A DNA stretch of 40,548 bases from Pseudomonadota bacterium (GTDB lineage Bacteria > Pseudomonadota > Alphaproteobacteria > Rickettsiales > Midichloriaceae). The translations under genes and the position numbers were made by a program. Shown in pieces: positions 1 to 7,176 of the stretch. How positions within the stretch are numbered: position 1 is the first letter of the stretch; the number at the start of each line of letters is the position of its first letter. The stretch covers positions 1 through 40,548 of the forward strand of contig JAFECK010000027.1 of the NCBI GenBank assembly GCA_018242185.1, in the 5' to 3' direction. The notes beneath the pieces were generated by a model. It had not been told where the DNA came from, searched no databases, and saw nothing but the letters and a program-made list of their open reading frames with translations.

Positions 1-352
1 TCCCAAGGACGGAGAGCCAGCTAGACTGTTGAAGCCTAGTACTAGCTGCCCGTCCTTGAGGCCGCAAAATACGGCGCTGCTGAAGCGTTTGAGGTAATCT
101 AGGTAATCTGTTGATGAAGGCTGAATTGTATCCATCTTGTAGCATCGCTATTACGCGTGTTTTTGGACTGTAGAACACAGAACGCACGGCCCGCCCCCAC
201 ATCACAGTCGGTCTAAGCCTGGGGGCATTATCAGCGACAATGGTCTCTCTCAGGCGTACTGTTCTTCTCGCACACCAACGCCCTAGACTTCTGCTTATGG
301 CGCCAAAGCATCGCTTCGCTACTGTGATTACTTTTTTCCATAGGCTGTTCAT
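1..352 (-). CDS. Possible partial gene of unknown function, running off the left edge
   Basis: On the minus strand an ATG at 352 opens a frame that stays open for 117 codons to the window edge. The product would be basic and Arg-rich (it begins MNSLWKKVITVAKRCFGAI) and I do not recognise it. A second minus-strand frame with an ATG at 135 (MDTIQPSSTDYLDYLKRF...) is also open to the edge and has a more ordinary amino-acid composition, so either could be the real gene. Neither start has a convincing ribosome binding site. A 7-bp inverted repeat (GCCCCCA/TGGGGGC) lies at about 192-225 inside the longer frame, without a T-tract. The sequence to the left of the window would decide which frame continues. 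Confidence 0.3.
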   Translation of the reverse strand, partial: MNSLWKKVITVAKRCFGAISRSLGRWCARRTVRLRETIVADNAPRLRPTVMWGRAVRSVFYSPKTRVIAMLQDGYNSAFINRLPRLPQTLQQRRILRPQGRAASTRLQQSSWLSVLG

Positions 353-526
353 ATGAACACTCAATCAAATTTCTATGATGCCGATATAACCTGATGTGAT
401 AAATAGTGGAAGGGGCTGATAAAGAAAAAATTTTGCATAGGATGACTCCGACAAAATGTATTGATTGTCTTATACCTTGGGTACATGTTCCACGTCCGCA
501 AGACAATAGAGAGTGTATTTTCATCT

Positions 527-1282
527 TTAAGGCGCCAATGCCGTTGTGTCGGGCAAGTACAAATCCCTAATATATCTACTAATAAGACCAGCCAATATAG
601 TGATGGAGGCTGTGGCTAGAATGCCGGTAGTTAAAGATAAATCTGGATTAGTACAGCAGTGATTAATCAGAAAAGGTGCCACTAATGCTGATACTCCAGT
701 GCTTAATGCGGCTCCTGTTACACTTATGCCATAAAAATGCATAAGTTGGTGCAGATCAGCTTGAGAAACACGCTCGCGGGTACCGCCTTTTTTAGCCGAT
801 GGGCCGGAGTTTTTATAATATATACATTGTCCTATAGAGAATATAGCAGTTGTTAGGGCTGCTATGCCCATGCAAGTACCAGCTGTTAGCCATGGGGCTT
901 GGGTGGCGGTGCTAATACTTTGCATATAGGGCAAGAGAACAGCAGTGTTGAGGAACACGCTAATACTCACCACTATAGATACATTCAAGGCGTTATGTAG
1001 TAAACCCATTTTAGATAATTCTGCAAATGTATATTGTCTCGGAGCTCGTTCTTGAAGAAAACAGCGAGTTGGTTCAGATATCAGCCCTATGCTTAAGGTA
1101 ATAGCGCCCAATCCTGAGACCCAAAGCGTATCTGCAACCATTACGTTGTTTAACATAATGCCGGATATATGGGCCGGTGCCACACTCATGATGATCGCAG
1201 CAGCGGTAGTTAGGATACCAATGATTCCTAAAGTTATACCGACATGTACTTGTATATTAGGTGGCGTTCTGGCTTTGCTCAT
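527..1282 (-). CDS. Six-TM membrane protein of unknown function (possible distant member of the NLPM-motif family)
   Basis: This 251-aa protein is mostly hydrophobic, with about six predicted membrane helices and charged loops near residues 70-85 and 160-180. I do not recognise a named family. Its topology (helix pair, charged loop, helix pair, charged loop, helix pair) and its last helix, ending ASITILAGLISRYIRDLYLP, resemble the E protein at 30159-30890, which ends ATAMLSLALPMGELMKDLFKP. The diagnostic NLPM and HLGI motifs are absent, so the relationship is only suggested. It is transcribed divergently from the gene at 1510, and a sigma-70-like promoter fits its upstream region. It is probably an inner-membrane protein of a lineage-specific family. 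Confidence 0.6.
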   Translation of the reverse strand: MSKARTPPNIQVHVGITLGIIGILTTAAAIIMSVAPAHISGIMLNNVMVADTLWVSGLGAITLSIGLISEPTRCFLQERAPRQYTFAELSKMGLLHNALNVSIVVSISVFLNTAVLLPYMQSISTATQAPWLTAGTCMGIAALTTAIFSIGQCIYYKNSGPSAKKGGTRERVSQADLHQLMHFYGISVTGAALSTGVSALVAPFLINHCCTNPDLSLTTGILATASITILAGLISRYIRDLYLPDTTALAP

Positions 1283-1311
1283 AAAACGGAGTATTTCTCA
1301 AATTATGCAGC

Positions 1312-1340
1312 ATTGTAGCAGATATAGTGGTTACGGACAA
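1312..1340 (-). promoter_or_regulatory. Sigma-70-like promoter for the 527-1282 gene
   Basis: On the minus strand TTGTCC (1340-1335) and TACAAT (1317-1312) are 17 bp apart. The predicted transcript would begin near 1305, about 23 nt before the ATG at 1282. This is a consensus match only. Confidence 0.5.
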
Positions 1341-1416
1341 TATAATCTTCTGTACAACGATCAATTAGCATATACCCATCATAGCGCCGAATCAACGGGA
1401 TGGTGTAGATAAACGT

Positions 1417-1445
1417 TTGCCATTTTAGGCATGTTCGAATATACT
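1417..1445 (+). promoter_or_regulatory. Sigma-70-like promoter for the 1510-2151 gene
   Basis: TTGCCA (1417-1422) and TATACT (1440-1445) are separated by 17 bp. Transcription would start near 1452 and leave a leader of roughly 58 nt containing AAGGAG (1483-1488) and AAGGG near 1498, before the ATG at 1510. Confidence 0.5.
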
Positions 1446-1509
1446 GCGCCTCGTGCTACGTGTAGAGAACCACCTAATAATTAAGGAGTGGCATTATAAG
1501 GGTAAAAAG

Positions 1510-2151
1510 ATGAACAAAGATCCAACATGGGTGAATGATATTAGCCGGTATACCGCACGCTTAAGTGAGGTCAGGAAATGGTATGATCGCACTTTCTCGA
1601 CCGTTGCTGGTTATGCGCCCCCTGTTTTTGGACCAATTATACATCATGCACTGATTGCAACGGCTGTGTGGTCTAGCTTCACTTATTTGCCAATACTAGG
1701 CTCTTGCGGTCAAATAGCGGCGTATTGTATACCTTTTGTATTGTACATTCCATTGCAGAGATTTAGCGGGAATGATGGACACCATAAGCATCAACACGTT
1801 AATGAGCAAGATGATAAGGATGGGCATCAACACGCTCAGTACCACAATTTTATGGAGACTTACCCAACAGCAGCAGCTATTGGTGCAGCAGTTGGTGCTG
1901 CTACCATAGCCTTTTGTTACTCACCGCTTACGCAAAATACGGAATTCTTCATTTATGCGAACCAAGCTATATTGCAGCAGGTATCTGGGACAACTCCGGA
2001 AAAGAATGTGACACTAGCTACTGCGATGGTTTCAATCGTATTAACGGCATTTGCCGCTGAAATTATAATTTACATAGCGCAAGATATTGCTGCTAATATT
2101 TACAATTATGCGGTTGGTAAAAATGCGACAGACGAACATCGACATCACTAA
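1510..2151 (+). CDS. Four-TM membrane protein with a histidine-rich loop
   Basis: This 213-aa protein has about four membrane helices in two pairs. The loop between the pairs is rich in His, Asp and Gln (GHHKHQH followed by GHQHAQYH), and the C-terminus ends DEHRHH. Such clusters commonly bind divalent metals, but no transporter family is recognised, so metal binding is inference. The start at 1510 is chosen because AAGGG lies about 8 nt upstream; an in-frame extension to 1453 lacks this. The gene overlaps the start of the addB-like gene by about 29 nt, which suggests co-expression. It may belong to the same broad set of lineage-specific membrane proteins as the genes at 527 and 30159. Confidence 0.65.
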   Translation: MNKDPTWVNDISRYTARLSEVRKWYDRTFSTVAGYAPPVFGPIIHHALIATAVWSSFTYLPILGSCGQIAAYCIPFVLYIPLQRFSGNDGHHKHQHVNEQDDKDGHQHAQYHNFMETYPTAAAIGAAVGAATIAFCYSPLTQNTEFFIYANQAILQQVSGTTPEKNVTLATAMVSIVLTAFAAEIIIYIAQDIAANIYNYAVGKNATDEHRHH

Positions 2152-3964
2152 TATTGATTTACAAGAATACAATTCTGTATATGAAGAAGCAGTCTTTGTA
2201 GCTAAGCGTGCGGTGCAAGCCTGGGATAACGGTGATACTGTCGCTATTGCTACTGCAGAGCCGGATTTTCTACGGTTGCTGCGAATTACCTTGCAATCAT
2301 ACGGTGTTAAATATACAGAAAGCGCTCCTCAAACTCTTTTAGACACACAGTTGCCGTCCCTGCTTCGGGCCATATGGCGGCCTGCTCAGCAAGGCTCTTA
2401 TACTCACTCTATGGTTGCCAGTATTGCAAGGCATAAGATGGTTAGAGTATGTAGTGAGAATGAACTGCTAGAATGGCAGGAAAAGGCTAGGTTATGGAGC
2501 AACGCTGTTACGCTTTCTATAACAGCGGATGAAACAGAGCCGGCTTGGGTACAAGCGTTAATGCAGCCAATATGTGCTTTACGTGAGTTAATGCTTGATG
2601 GTGCGGATAACTATAAGTTGGGCTACTTGCATTTAGATATCGCTCGCACTCTAGTTAAGGAGGCTGCAATCAAGGTTGCTCTTGAAAAAATGCAGCTGAG
2701 AATAAACACAGCTCCTGTGCATGATAAGACAGACTATCTACAATGGCTGCTAATACAACTATCTCTTGAACATTTAAAAGCAGAAGAAGTAACTAAAACA
2801 TCACAAGAACGGCATGCACGATTAGTGTCACTAATGCAAGTTGGACAGGTGGTAGGTGTAGACGTATTGATTGTACCAGCATTTCATGAACGAGCTATAA
2901 GCGAGATGCTTTATAGTGCTGGATTGACGAGCCATGAGGTTAGGAAACATACTATGCAACGCATAGAAGCGGCCATTATAACGTCGCAAGGCGGGCGTAA
3001 GCTTTTTTTTACCAGGTCATATCAAATGCAGGGTGCCAAAACCAAACCACCTCGTTTGTTGCGTAAGTTGTATATGGCTGGTTTAAAACCTCTTGAGTCT
3101 CCGGTAACCGCAAATAGTGAGCATGGAATTGCTAAAAGCGCGCCTACATTTACCCTGCCGTTGCATCTAAGGCCCAAGCATCTGTCTGCAAGCGCAGTCG
3201 AGCTTTTAATGCACGACCCTTATAGTTTTTACTTACGCTATGTGCTTAAGCTAAAGATTATGCCGCAACCTGTATCTTGCAACAGACAGCACTTTGGCAT
3301 CGCGCTTCACGAAAGTCTTGCACGCGTAACGCATGCTACTTCTATGACTCGTGATGAATACATATCATGTGTAATAGATAACTTTAAGCAGTATTTCATT
3401 AACTGTGTGAGTGCTACGGATCTTGCGATTATGAGAATATGGGAGACAAAGTTGGTATATATCTTGAGTAAATTATATGCTTTTGAAAAACAGGTTGCAG
3501 GTAAACTACTGGCGCAAGCAAGAGAACGGTCGTGCCAAATCACTATAGATACTGCAAACGGACCAGTGAATATTACTACCATTGCAGATAGAGTAGACGT
3601 ATATAAGTCAGAACAGGGCAGTGAAATGACCGTAGTCTATGACTATAAAACCGGTACAATTCCTACACAGCAGGAGATCAAGCAAGGGCTTGCACCACAA
3701 CTGTTACTAGCAGGGCTGCACTATCACATCAATGGGAGAGATGTGGCGATGGGTTATATCCCACTTTCGAACCAGCTTAGTGATGGCGTCATACATTGGG
3801 TAAAAGCTGAATTATCTGAAGCCTTGCTGGGGCTACATGATTTAATCGCGGTATATATGGAGCCAGATACTCCTTTTATTGGGGTGTCTCGCGCTAATCA
3901 GGCTAAAGCCTCAGAGTACCAGCATTTACGCCGTGAGCAAGAATGGGGGATTTGCGAGATTTAG
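2123..3964 (+). CDS. addB: AddB-like PD-(D/E)XK nuclease, N-terminally short
   Basis: AddB is the partner of the AddA helicase in double-strand-break repair (the alphaproteobacterial counterpart of RecBCD). Here the N-terminal part (IATAEPDFLRLLRITLQSYG) matches the late part of the inactive helicase region. The C-terminal third is the RecB-type nuclease: SASAVELLMHDPYSFYLRY, then HFGIALHESLARV, then ADRVDVY and the catalytic DYKTG at about residues 507-511, followed by APQLLLAGLHY. The family is usually near 1000 aa, but this frame gives only about 613 aa, so the N-terminal ATPase-like half is missing. The start is uncertain (ATG at 2087, 2108 or 2123), and all candidates lie inside the upstream gene. 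No frameshifted N-terminal remnant is visible upstream. The stop overlaps the end of convergent miaA by 4 nt. It may be a functional nuclease-only form or a decaying gene. Confidence 0.75.
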   Translation: MRQTNIDITNIDLQEYNSVYEEAVFVAKRAVQAWDNGDTVAIATAEPDFLRLLRITLQSYGVKYTESAPQTLLDTQLPSLLRAIWRPAQQGSYTHSMVASIARHKMVRVCSENELLEWQEKARLWSNAVTLSITADETEPAWVQALMQPICALRELMLDGADNYKLGYLHLDIARTLVKEAAIKVALEKMQLRINTAPVHDKTDYLQWLLIQLSLEHLKAEEVTKTSQERHARLVSLMQVGQVVGVDVLIVPAFHERAISEMLYSAGLTSHEVRKHTMQRIEAAIITSQGGRKLFFTRSYQMQGAKTKPPRLLRKLYMAGLKPLESPVTANSEHGIAKSAPTFTLPLHLRPKHLSASAVELLMHDPYSFYLRYVLKLKIMPQPVSCNRQHFGIALHESLARVTHATSMTRDEYISCVIDNFKQYFINCVSATDLAIMRIWETKLVYILSKLYAFEKQVAGKLLAQARERSCQITIDTANGPVNITTIADRVDVYKSEQGSEMTVVYDYKTGTIPTQQEIKQGLAPQLLLAGLHYHINGRDVAMGYIPLSNQLSDGVIHWVKAELSEALLGLHDLIAVYMEPDTPFIGVSRANQAKASEYQHLRREQEWGICEI

Positions 3965-4866
3965 TTGGTGACAATCATGTCATAGAATGTGATCTGGTTT
4001 CTAAACCAAGTATATTGACGTTTTGCATAGTTTCTAGTGTATTGCTGTGCTTGTGCTATCATATTCCCCCAAGTGAGGAAGCCATCTAGGTATTGGCATA
4101 TCTCGTTTAGGCCTAGCACTTTTGGGTATGACTGATGCGGGTAATGCTGCGTAAGCCAGCGCACCTCTTCTATCGCCCCAGTTGCAAGCATTTCCAAAAA
4201 ACGAGAGTTACAATTCCTATATACCAACTCTCTATCAGGCAATATGCCTATGATATAAAGCTGTGTGCGTGGGTAATATGGGGTTGTCTGGGTTTGCCAG
4301 GCAGTTAAAGCCTGGCCCGTAGCCTTGTATACGGCTATTGCTCTTAGCGCCCTCTGCCTATCGCCAACTTTGATCTTGGCTGCTGCGGCCGGATCGCATT
4401 GCATGAGCAGTTGGTGTAGCTCTATCTGGCTAAGATTAGTGGTTTGGGTTGTTAAGCTGTCTACAATGCTTAGGGGCACAGCAGGTACCTGTGCCAGCCC
4501 GTTTATAAGTGAGGATATATACATACCGGTGCCGCCCACTATGATCGGGGTTTGATTATTTGTAAGCGCCTGTTCTATCTCTTTTTTAGCTAGCTCCAGC
4601 CATCGCGCAACTGAGAAATGCTCATCTGGGTTGATGATGGAATATAGTTTATGTGGGCAGTTGGCCTGTTGTTGTGCGGTGGCCTGGGCGGTGAGTATAG
4701 GTAAAAAACGGTATACCTGCATGGAGTCCGCGTTGATGATAACTCCATTTCCAGCGTTTATTGCAAGGTCTAGGGCATATTGTGACTTGCCGGAGGCAGT
4801 AGGTCCACATATTATAACGATTTTACCCTGCATGTTGTGTGTTTGAGGTGGGTGGTAATTGGTCAT
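3961..4866 (-). CDS. miaA: tRNA dimethylallyltransferase
   Basis: MiaA transfers a dimethylallyl group to N6 of A37 in tRNAs reading UNN codons. The 301-aa length is normal. The P-loop GPTASGKS is at residues 21-28, followed by INADSMQVYRFLPILTAQAT (family DSMQVY motif), the VGGTGMYISSLINGL motif, and the C-terminal tRNA-binding stretch ending QYTRNYAKRQYTWFRNQ. An internal Met at residue 12 sits just before the conserved strand, so the first 11 residues may not be translated. It is the last gene of the rpsD-sspB-nadK-miaA group, 11 nt after nadK, and converges with the addB-like gene with a 4-nt overlap and no obvious intrinsic terminator. Confidence 0.95.
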   Translation of the reverse strand: MTNYHPPQTHNMQGKIVIICGPTASGKSQYALDLAINAGNGVIINADSMQVYRFLPILTAQATAQQQANCPHKLYSIINPDEHFSVARWLELAKKEIEQALTNNQTPIIVGGTGMYISSLINGLAQVPAVPLSIVDSLTTQTTNLSQIELHQLLMQCDPAAAAKIKVGDRQRALRAIAVYKATGQALTAWQTQTTPYYPRTQLYIIGILPDRELVYRNCNSRFLEMLATGAIEEVRWLTQHYPHQSYPKVLGLNEICQYLDGFLTWGNMIAQAQQYTRNYAKRQYTWFRNQITFYDMIVTN

Positions 4867-4877
4867 GTCTAATTCGC

Positions 4878-5663
4878 TTATATGGCAAATTGCTCCTTTA
4901 AAACCCGCTCTGCTAGCACATTGCCCGGGTCAAACAATAACTGCATAGAGATATCGGATCTTTCCTTGACTACCACGCTAATAACGTCTCGTACTTCGGT
5001 AGAATCTGCAACCGCGCTGACTGGGCGTTTTTCAGGTTCCAGTATGTCAAACTGAATTTCATTTCCACAATGTAATAGGGCACCGCGCCAGCGTTTTGGC
5101 CTAAACGGGCTGATAGGTGTAAGAGCTAATATTCTGGCGTCTAATGGGATAATAGGGCCATAGGCCGCGAAATTATATGCGCTGCTACCAGCTGGGGTAG
5201 AAACCAATACACCATCAGATACTAGGCAATCCAGTTGGGTTTCATGGTTTATACTAATTTTAATCTTAGCGGTCTGTGAAGTTTCACGAAGCAGTGACAC
5301 TTCGTTAACCGCTAACGCTCTATGATTGGTGCCTTCTGCAGTTATAGCTCTCATTTCTAGAGGGTGCAGCACGTTAACAGCAGCTTGCTCTAAACGCTCT
5401 ATGAGCTTTTCTTTTGAAAACTCGTTTAGGAGAAACCCAATGGAGCCGCGATTCATGCCAAAAACTGGGACGGAGTATCCCATAACATAATGCAACGCTT
5501 TAAGCATCACGCCGTCACCGCCAAGCGTAATTATAACATCGCAATAATCTGGAGGGTGAGCTTGGGCGTCGCACAGATCATAAGATTTAGCTAACTCTTC
5601 CAATGCTTGTGCCACTACTTCGGATTCAAAGTCAGCGATGTAGCCGATTTTTTTATACACCAT
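4878..5663 (-). CDS. nadK: NAD kinase
   Basis: NadK phosphorylates NAD+ to NADP+. The 261-aa protein carries the GGDG motif (residues 48-51), NRGSIGFLLN (71-80), the NE motif in LAVNEVSLL (120-121) and the nucleotide-binding STPAGSSAYN (155-164) followed by YGPIIP. It is full length for a proteobacterial enzyme. A purine-rich AAGGCG precedes the ATG at 5663. It lies 16 nt after sspB and 11 nt before miaA, consistent with one transcript. Confidence 0.95.
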   Translation of the reverse strand: MVYKKIGYIADFESEVVAQALEELAKSYDLCDAQAHPPDYCDVIITLGGDGVMLKALHYVMGYSVPVFGMNRGSIGFLLNEFSKEKLIERLEQAAVNVLHPLEMRAITAEGTNHRALAVNEVSLLRETSQTAKIKISINHETQLDCLVSDGVLVSTPAGSSAYNFAAYGPIIPLDARILALTPISPFRPKRWRGALLHCGNEIQFDILEPEKRPVSAVADSTEVRDVISVVVKERSDISMQLLFDPGNVLAERVLKEQFAI

Positions 5664-5679
5664 ACATCGCCTTGTATTT

Positions 5680-6213
5680 TTATTTTATATTCTTCTTAGA
5701 GCGGAATTGATCTAACACCACCACGTTATTATCGTCTTTGTTTTTTTTCTGTGTGGCAGACTTGGTGGCGCCGCTTTCCTTTTGGTCTGGATTAATAGTA
5801 GAAGCAACAGTACTGATTATCTCATCATCAAAAATTTCCATTGTATCTTCATCATGATCCATTTCCCTAAACTGTAGACCAAACTGTACGCTTGGGTCAG
5901 CAAAGGTTGTAATGGCTGAATATGGTATGTATATAGATTCTTTTCGGCCACTAAAGCTTAGAGTAACCCCGAAACCTCTACTGTCCACTTTAAGATCTTG
6001 GTATTGATACTGCATAACCACGGTCATTTCCCTTGGATATTTATTACGCAACATTTCTGATAATACCACTCCGGGGTGTCTGGTCAAAAATGATATGAAG
6101 AAATGGTGTTCACCAGGCAGCCCGCGTTCACCAACTAATTTTAATACCTTAAATACTATGATATGCATAGCATCGTCAACAAGCTTCCCATAGTCTATAA
6201 AGTCTTTTTTCAT
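5680..6213 (-). CDS. sspB: SspB-type ClpXP adaptor, alphaproteobacterial form
   Basis: SspB tethers ssrA-tagged and other substrates to ClpX. The N-terminal two thirds (IDYGKLVDDAM, then HHFFISFLTRHPGVVLSEML, then YSAITTFADPSVQFGLQF) match the alphaproteobacterial SspB fold that binds degron peptides. The tail after residue 130 is acidic, then Lys/Asn-rich and disordered, and ends in VVVLDQFRSKKNIK; such a tail ends in a short peptide that docks on ClpX in characterised SspBs. The length (177 aa) is normal. GGTAAG precedes the ATG at 6213. It lies 240 nt downstream of rpsD and 16 nt upstream of nadK. Confidence 0.88.
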   Translation of the reverse strand: MKKDFIDYGKLVDDAMHIIVFKVLKLVGERGLPGEHHFFISFLTRHPGVVLSEMLRNKYPREMTVVMQYQYQDLKVDSRGFGVTLSFSGRKESIYIPYSAITTFADPSVQFGLQFREMDHDEDTMEIFDDEIISTVASTINPDQKESGATKSATQKKNKDDNNVVVLDQFRSKKNIK

Positions 6214-6453
6214 AACTTACCATAACATTGCATCAATATAAGGTCCCTAGCATAGGGTAGATGGTTAGTTGGTCCCCAACTGCCTTCGAATACGTTAAAG
6301 GCACGCCATCACATAAATTACAGCACATTTTAAGTACCTATTATTCCTTATACTGGTAATTCGTTACTTAAGGGTAAACAAAATTGTTACTAATGCCCAC
6401 CCAGTTCGTACCCTATATCAGCGGACCCATAACTGCAATAGTTGAGTTCCAAC
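6214..6453. other. Non-coding gap between rpsD and sspB with two small hairpins
   Basis: No frame with a plausible product was seen. Two short inverted repeats are present: CCCTA-GCA-TAGGG (6245-6257) and AGTTGG-TCC-CCAACT (6267-6281). Neither is followed by a T-tract on the minus strand, so they are not typical intrinsic terminators. They lie in what would be the sspB leader or the rpsD 3' end and could serve as a processing site. I see no tRNA. Confidence 0.4.
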
Positions 6454-7074
6454 CTACCTAGAGAAGAATCCTATAATCATGCTCGGCTTCATCTCAACAG
6501 GGTATGGCACATCCGCAAGCACAGGTATCCTGATATATTCTGCGCGCATCTTCTCTGGCTCGGCGCTGATATATTCAGGCACATTGCGTTCTCCAGATGC
6601 CAGCGATTCAGCGATAACCACCATTTCTCTTGATTTGGTACGGATCTCAACCACATCACCTGGACGCAATCTATAGCTAGCTATGTTGACTACTTTACCA
6701 TTTACCATTATATGCTTGTGATTTATCAGCTGTCTTGCTGCAAAAGGCGTGCTCGCAAACTTCGCGCGATATACCACTGCATCGAGACGAGATTCCAATA
6801 ACCCAATTAGATTTTCGGTGCTATCTCCCCTGCGGCGCATCGCTTCTTTCACAATACGAGTAAACTGCTTCTTGGTAATATTGCCATAGTAACCACGCAA
6901 CACCTGTGTACTTTCCAACTGCTCACCGTAACCAACACGTTTTTTGCGCCCCATCACCGGCCCATGCTGCCCTGATGGATAGTTACGCTTATGCACAGGA
7001 TCTTTTGCTGATCCCCAAAGGCTTTGGCCAATTCTGCGGCTCAAAGCGAATTTGCAGTTATGTCTTTTGGTCAC
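6454..7074 (-). CDS. rpsD: 30S ribosomal protein S4
   Basis: S4 is a primary 16S rRNA-binding protein that nucleates 30S assembly. The sequence has the N-terminal TKRHNCKFALSRRIGQSLWG and the basic S4 region YPSGQHGPVMGRKKRVGYGE. The S4 RNA-binding domain follows (ESRLDAVVYRAKFASTPFAA, RQLINHKHIMVNGKVVNI), and the conserved C-terminus is VPYPVEMKPSMIIGFFSR. Length is about 206 aa. I chose the GTG at 7074 because family members begin M-TKR; a TTG at 7086 would add four residues. Neither start has a clear Shine-Dalgarno sequence. It stands alone, away from the ribosomal-protein operons, as is common for rpsD in Alphaproteobacteria. Confidence 0.95.
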   Translation of the reverse strand: MTKRHNCKFALSRRIGQSLWGSAKDPVHKRNYPSGQHGPVMGRKKRVGYGEQLESTQVLRGYYGNITKKQFTRIVKEAMRRRGDSTENLIGLLESRLDAVVYRAKFASTPFAARQLINHKHIMVNGKVVNIASYRLRPGDVVEIRTKSREMVVIAESLASGERNVPEYISAEPEKMRAEYIRIPVLADVPYPVEMKPSMIIGFFSR

Positions 7075-7112
7075 TATTATACCCAATAAAGTTAAAAGCT
7101 TGTAAGGTCATG

Positions 7113-7141
7113 CTTGTACACCACATATTGGAACCTGTCAA
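7113..7141 (-). promoter_or_regulatory. Sigma-70-like promoter for rpsD
   Basis: On the minus strand TTGACA (7141-7136, exact consensus) is followed after 17 bp by TACAAG (7118-7113). A TATAAT further down (about 7083-7078) would start transcription inside the gene, so the upstream pair is preferred. The predicted leader is about 30 nt. Confidence 0.5.
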
Positions 7142-7176
7142 CAACATTTTCCATTTTTAATCTAAGTCGTTCAGGC

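Noticed and set aside
192-225. Possible tRNA or tmRNA end (GCCCCCA...TGGGGGC)
   Set aside because: A 7-bp stem only; no T-loop, anticodon arm, tag-peptide frame or CCA end could be found.
231-524. 97-codon minus-strand frame just after the 527-1282 gene
   Set aside because: No ribosome binding site, Cys/His/Arg-rich composition typical of chance frames, and overlap with the longer edge frame at 1-352.
1089-1412. 107-codon plus-strand frame
   Set aside because: Mostly antisense to the 527-1282 membrane-protein gene and covers both predicted divergent promoters.
6241-6300. Possible tRNA in the rpsD-sspB gap
   Set aside because: The hairpins do not form a cloverleaf and the conserved T-loop sequence is missing.
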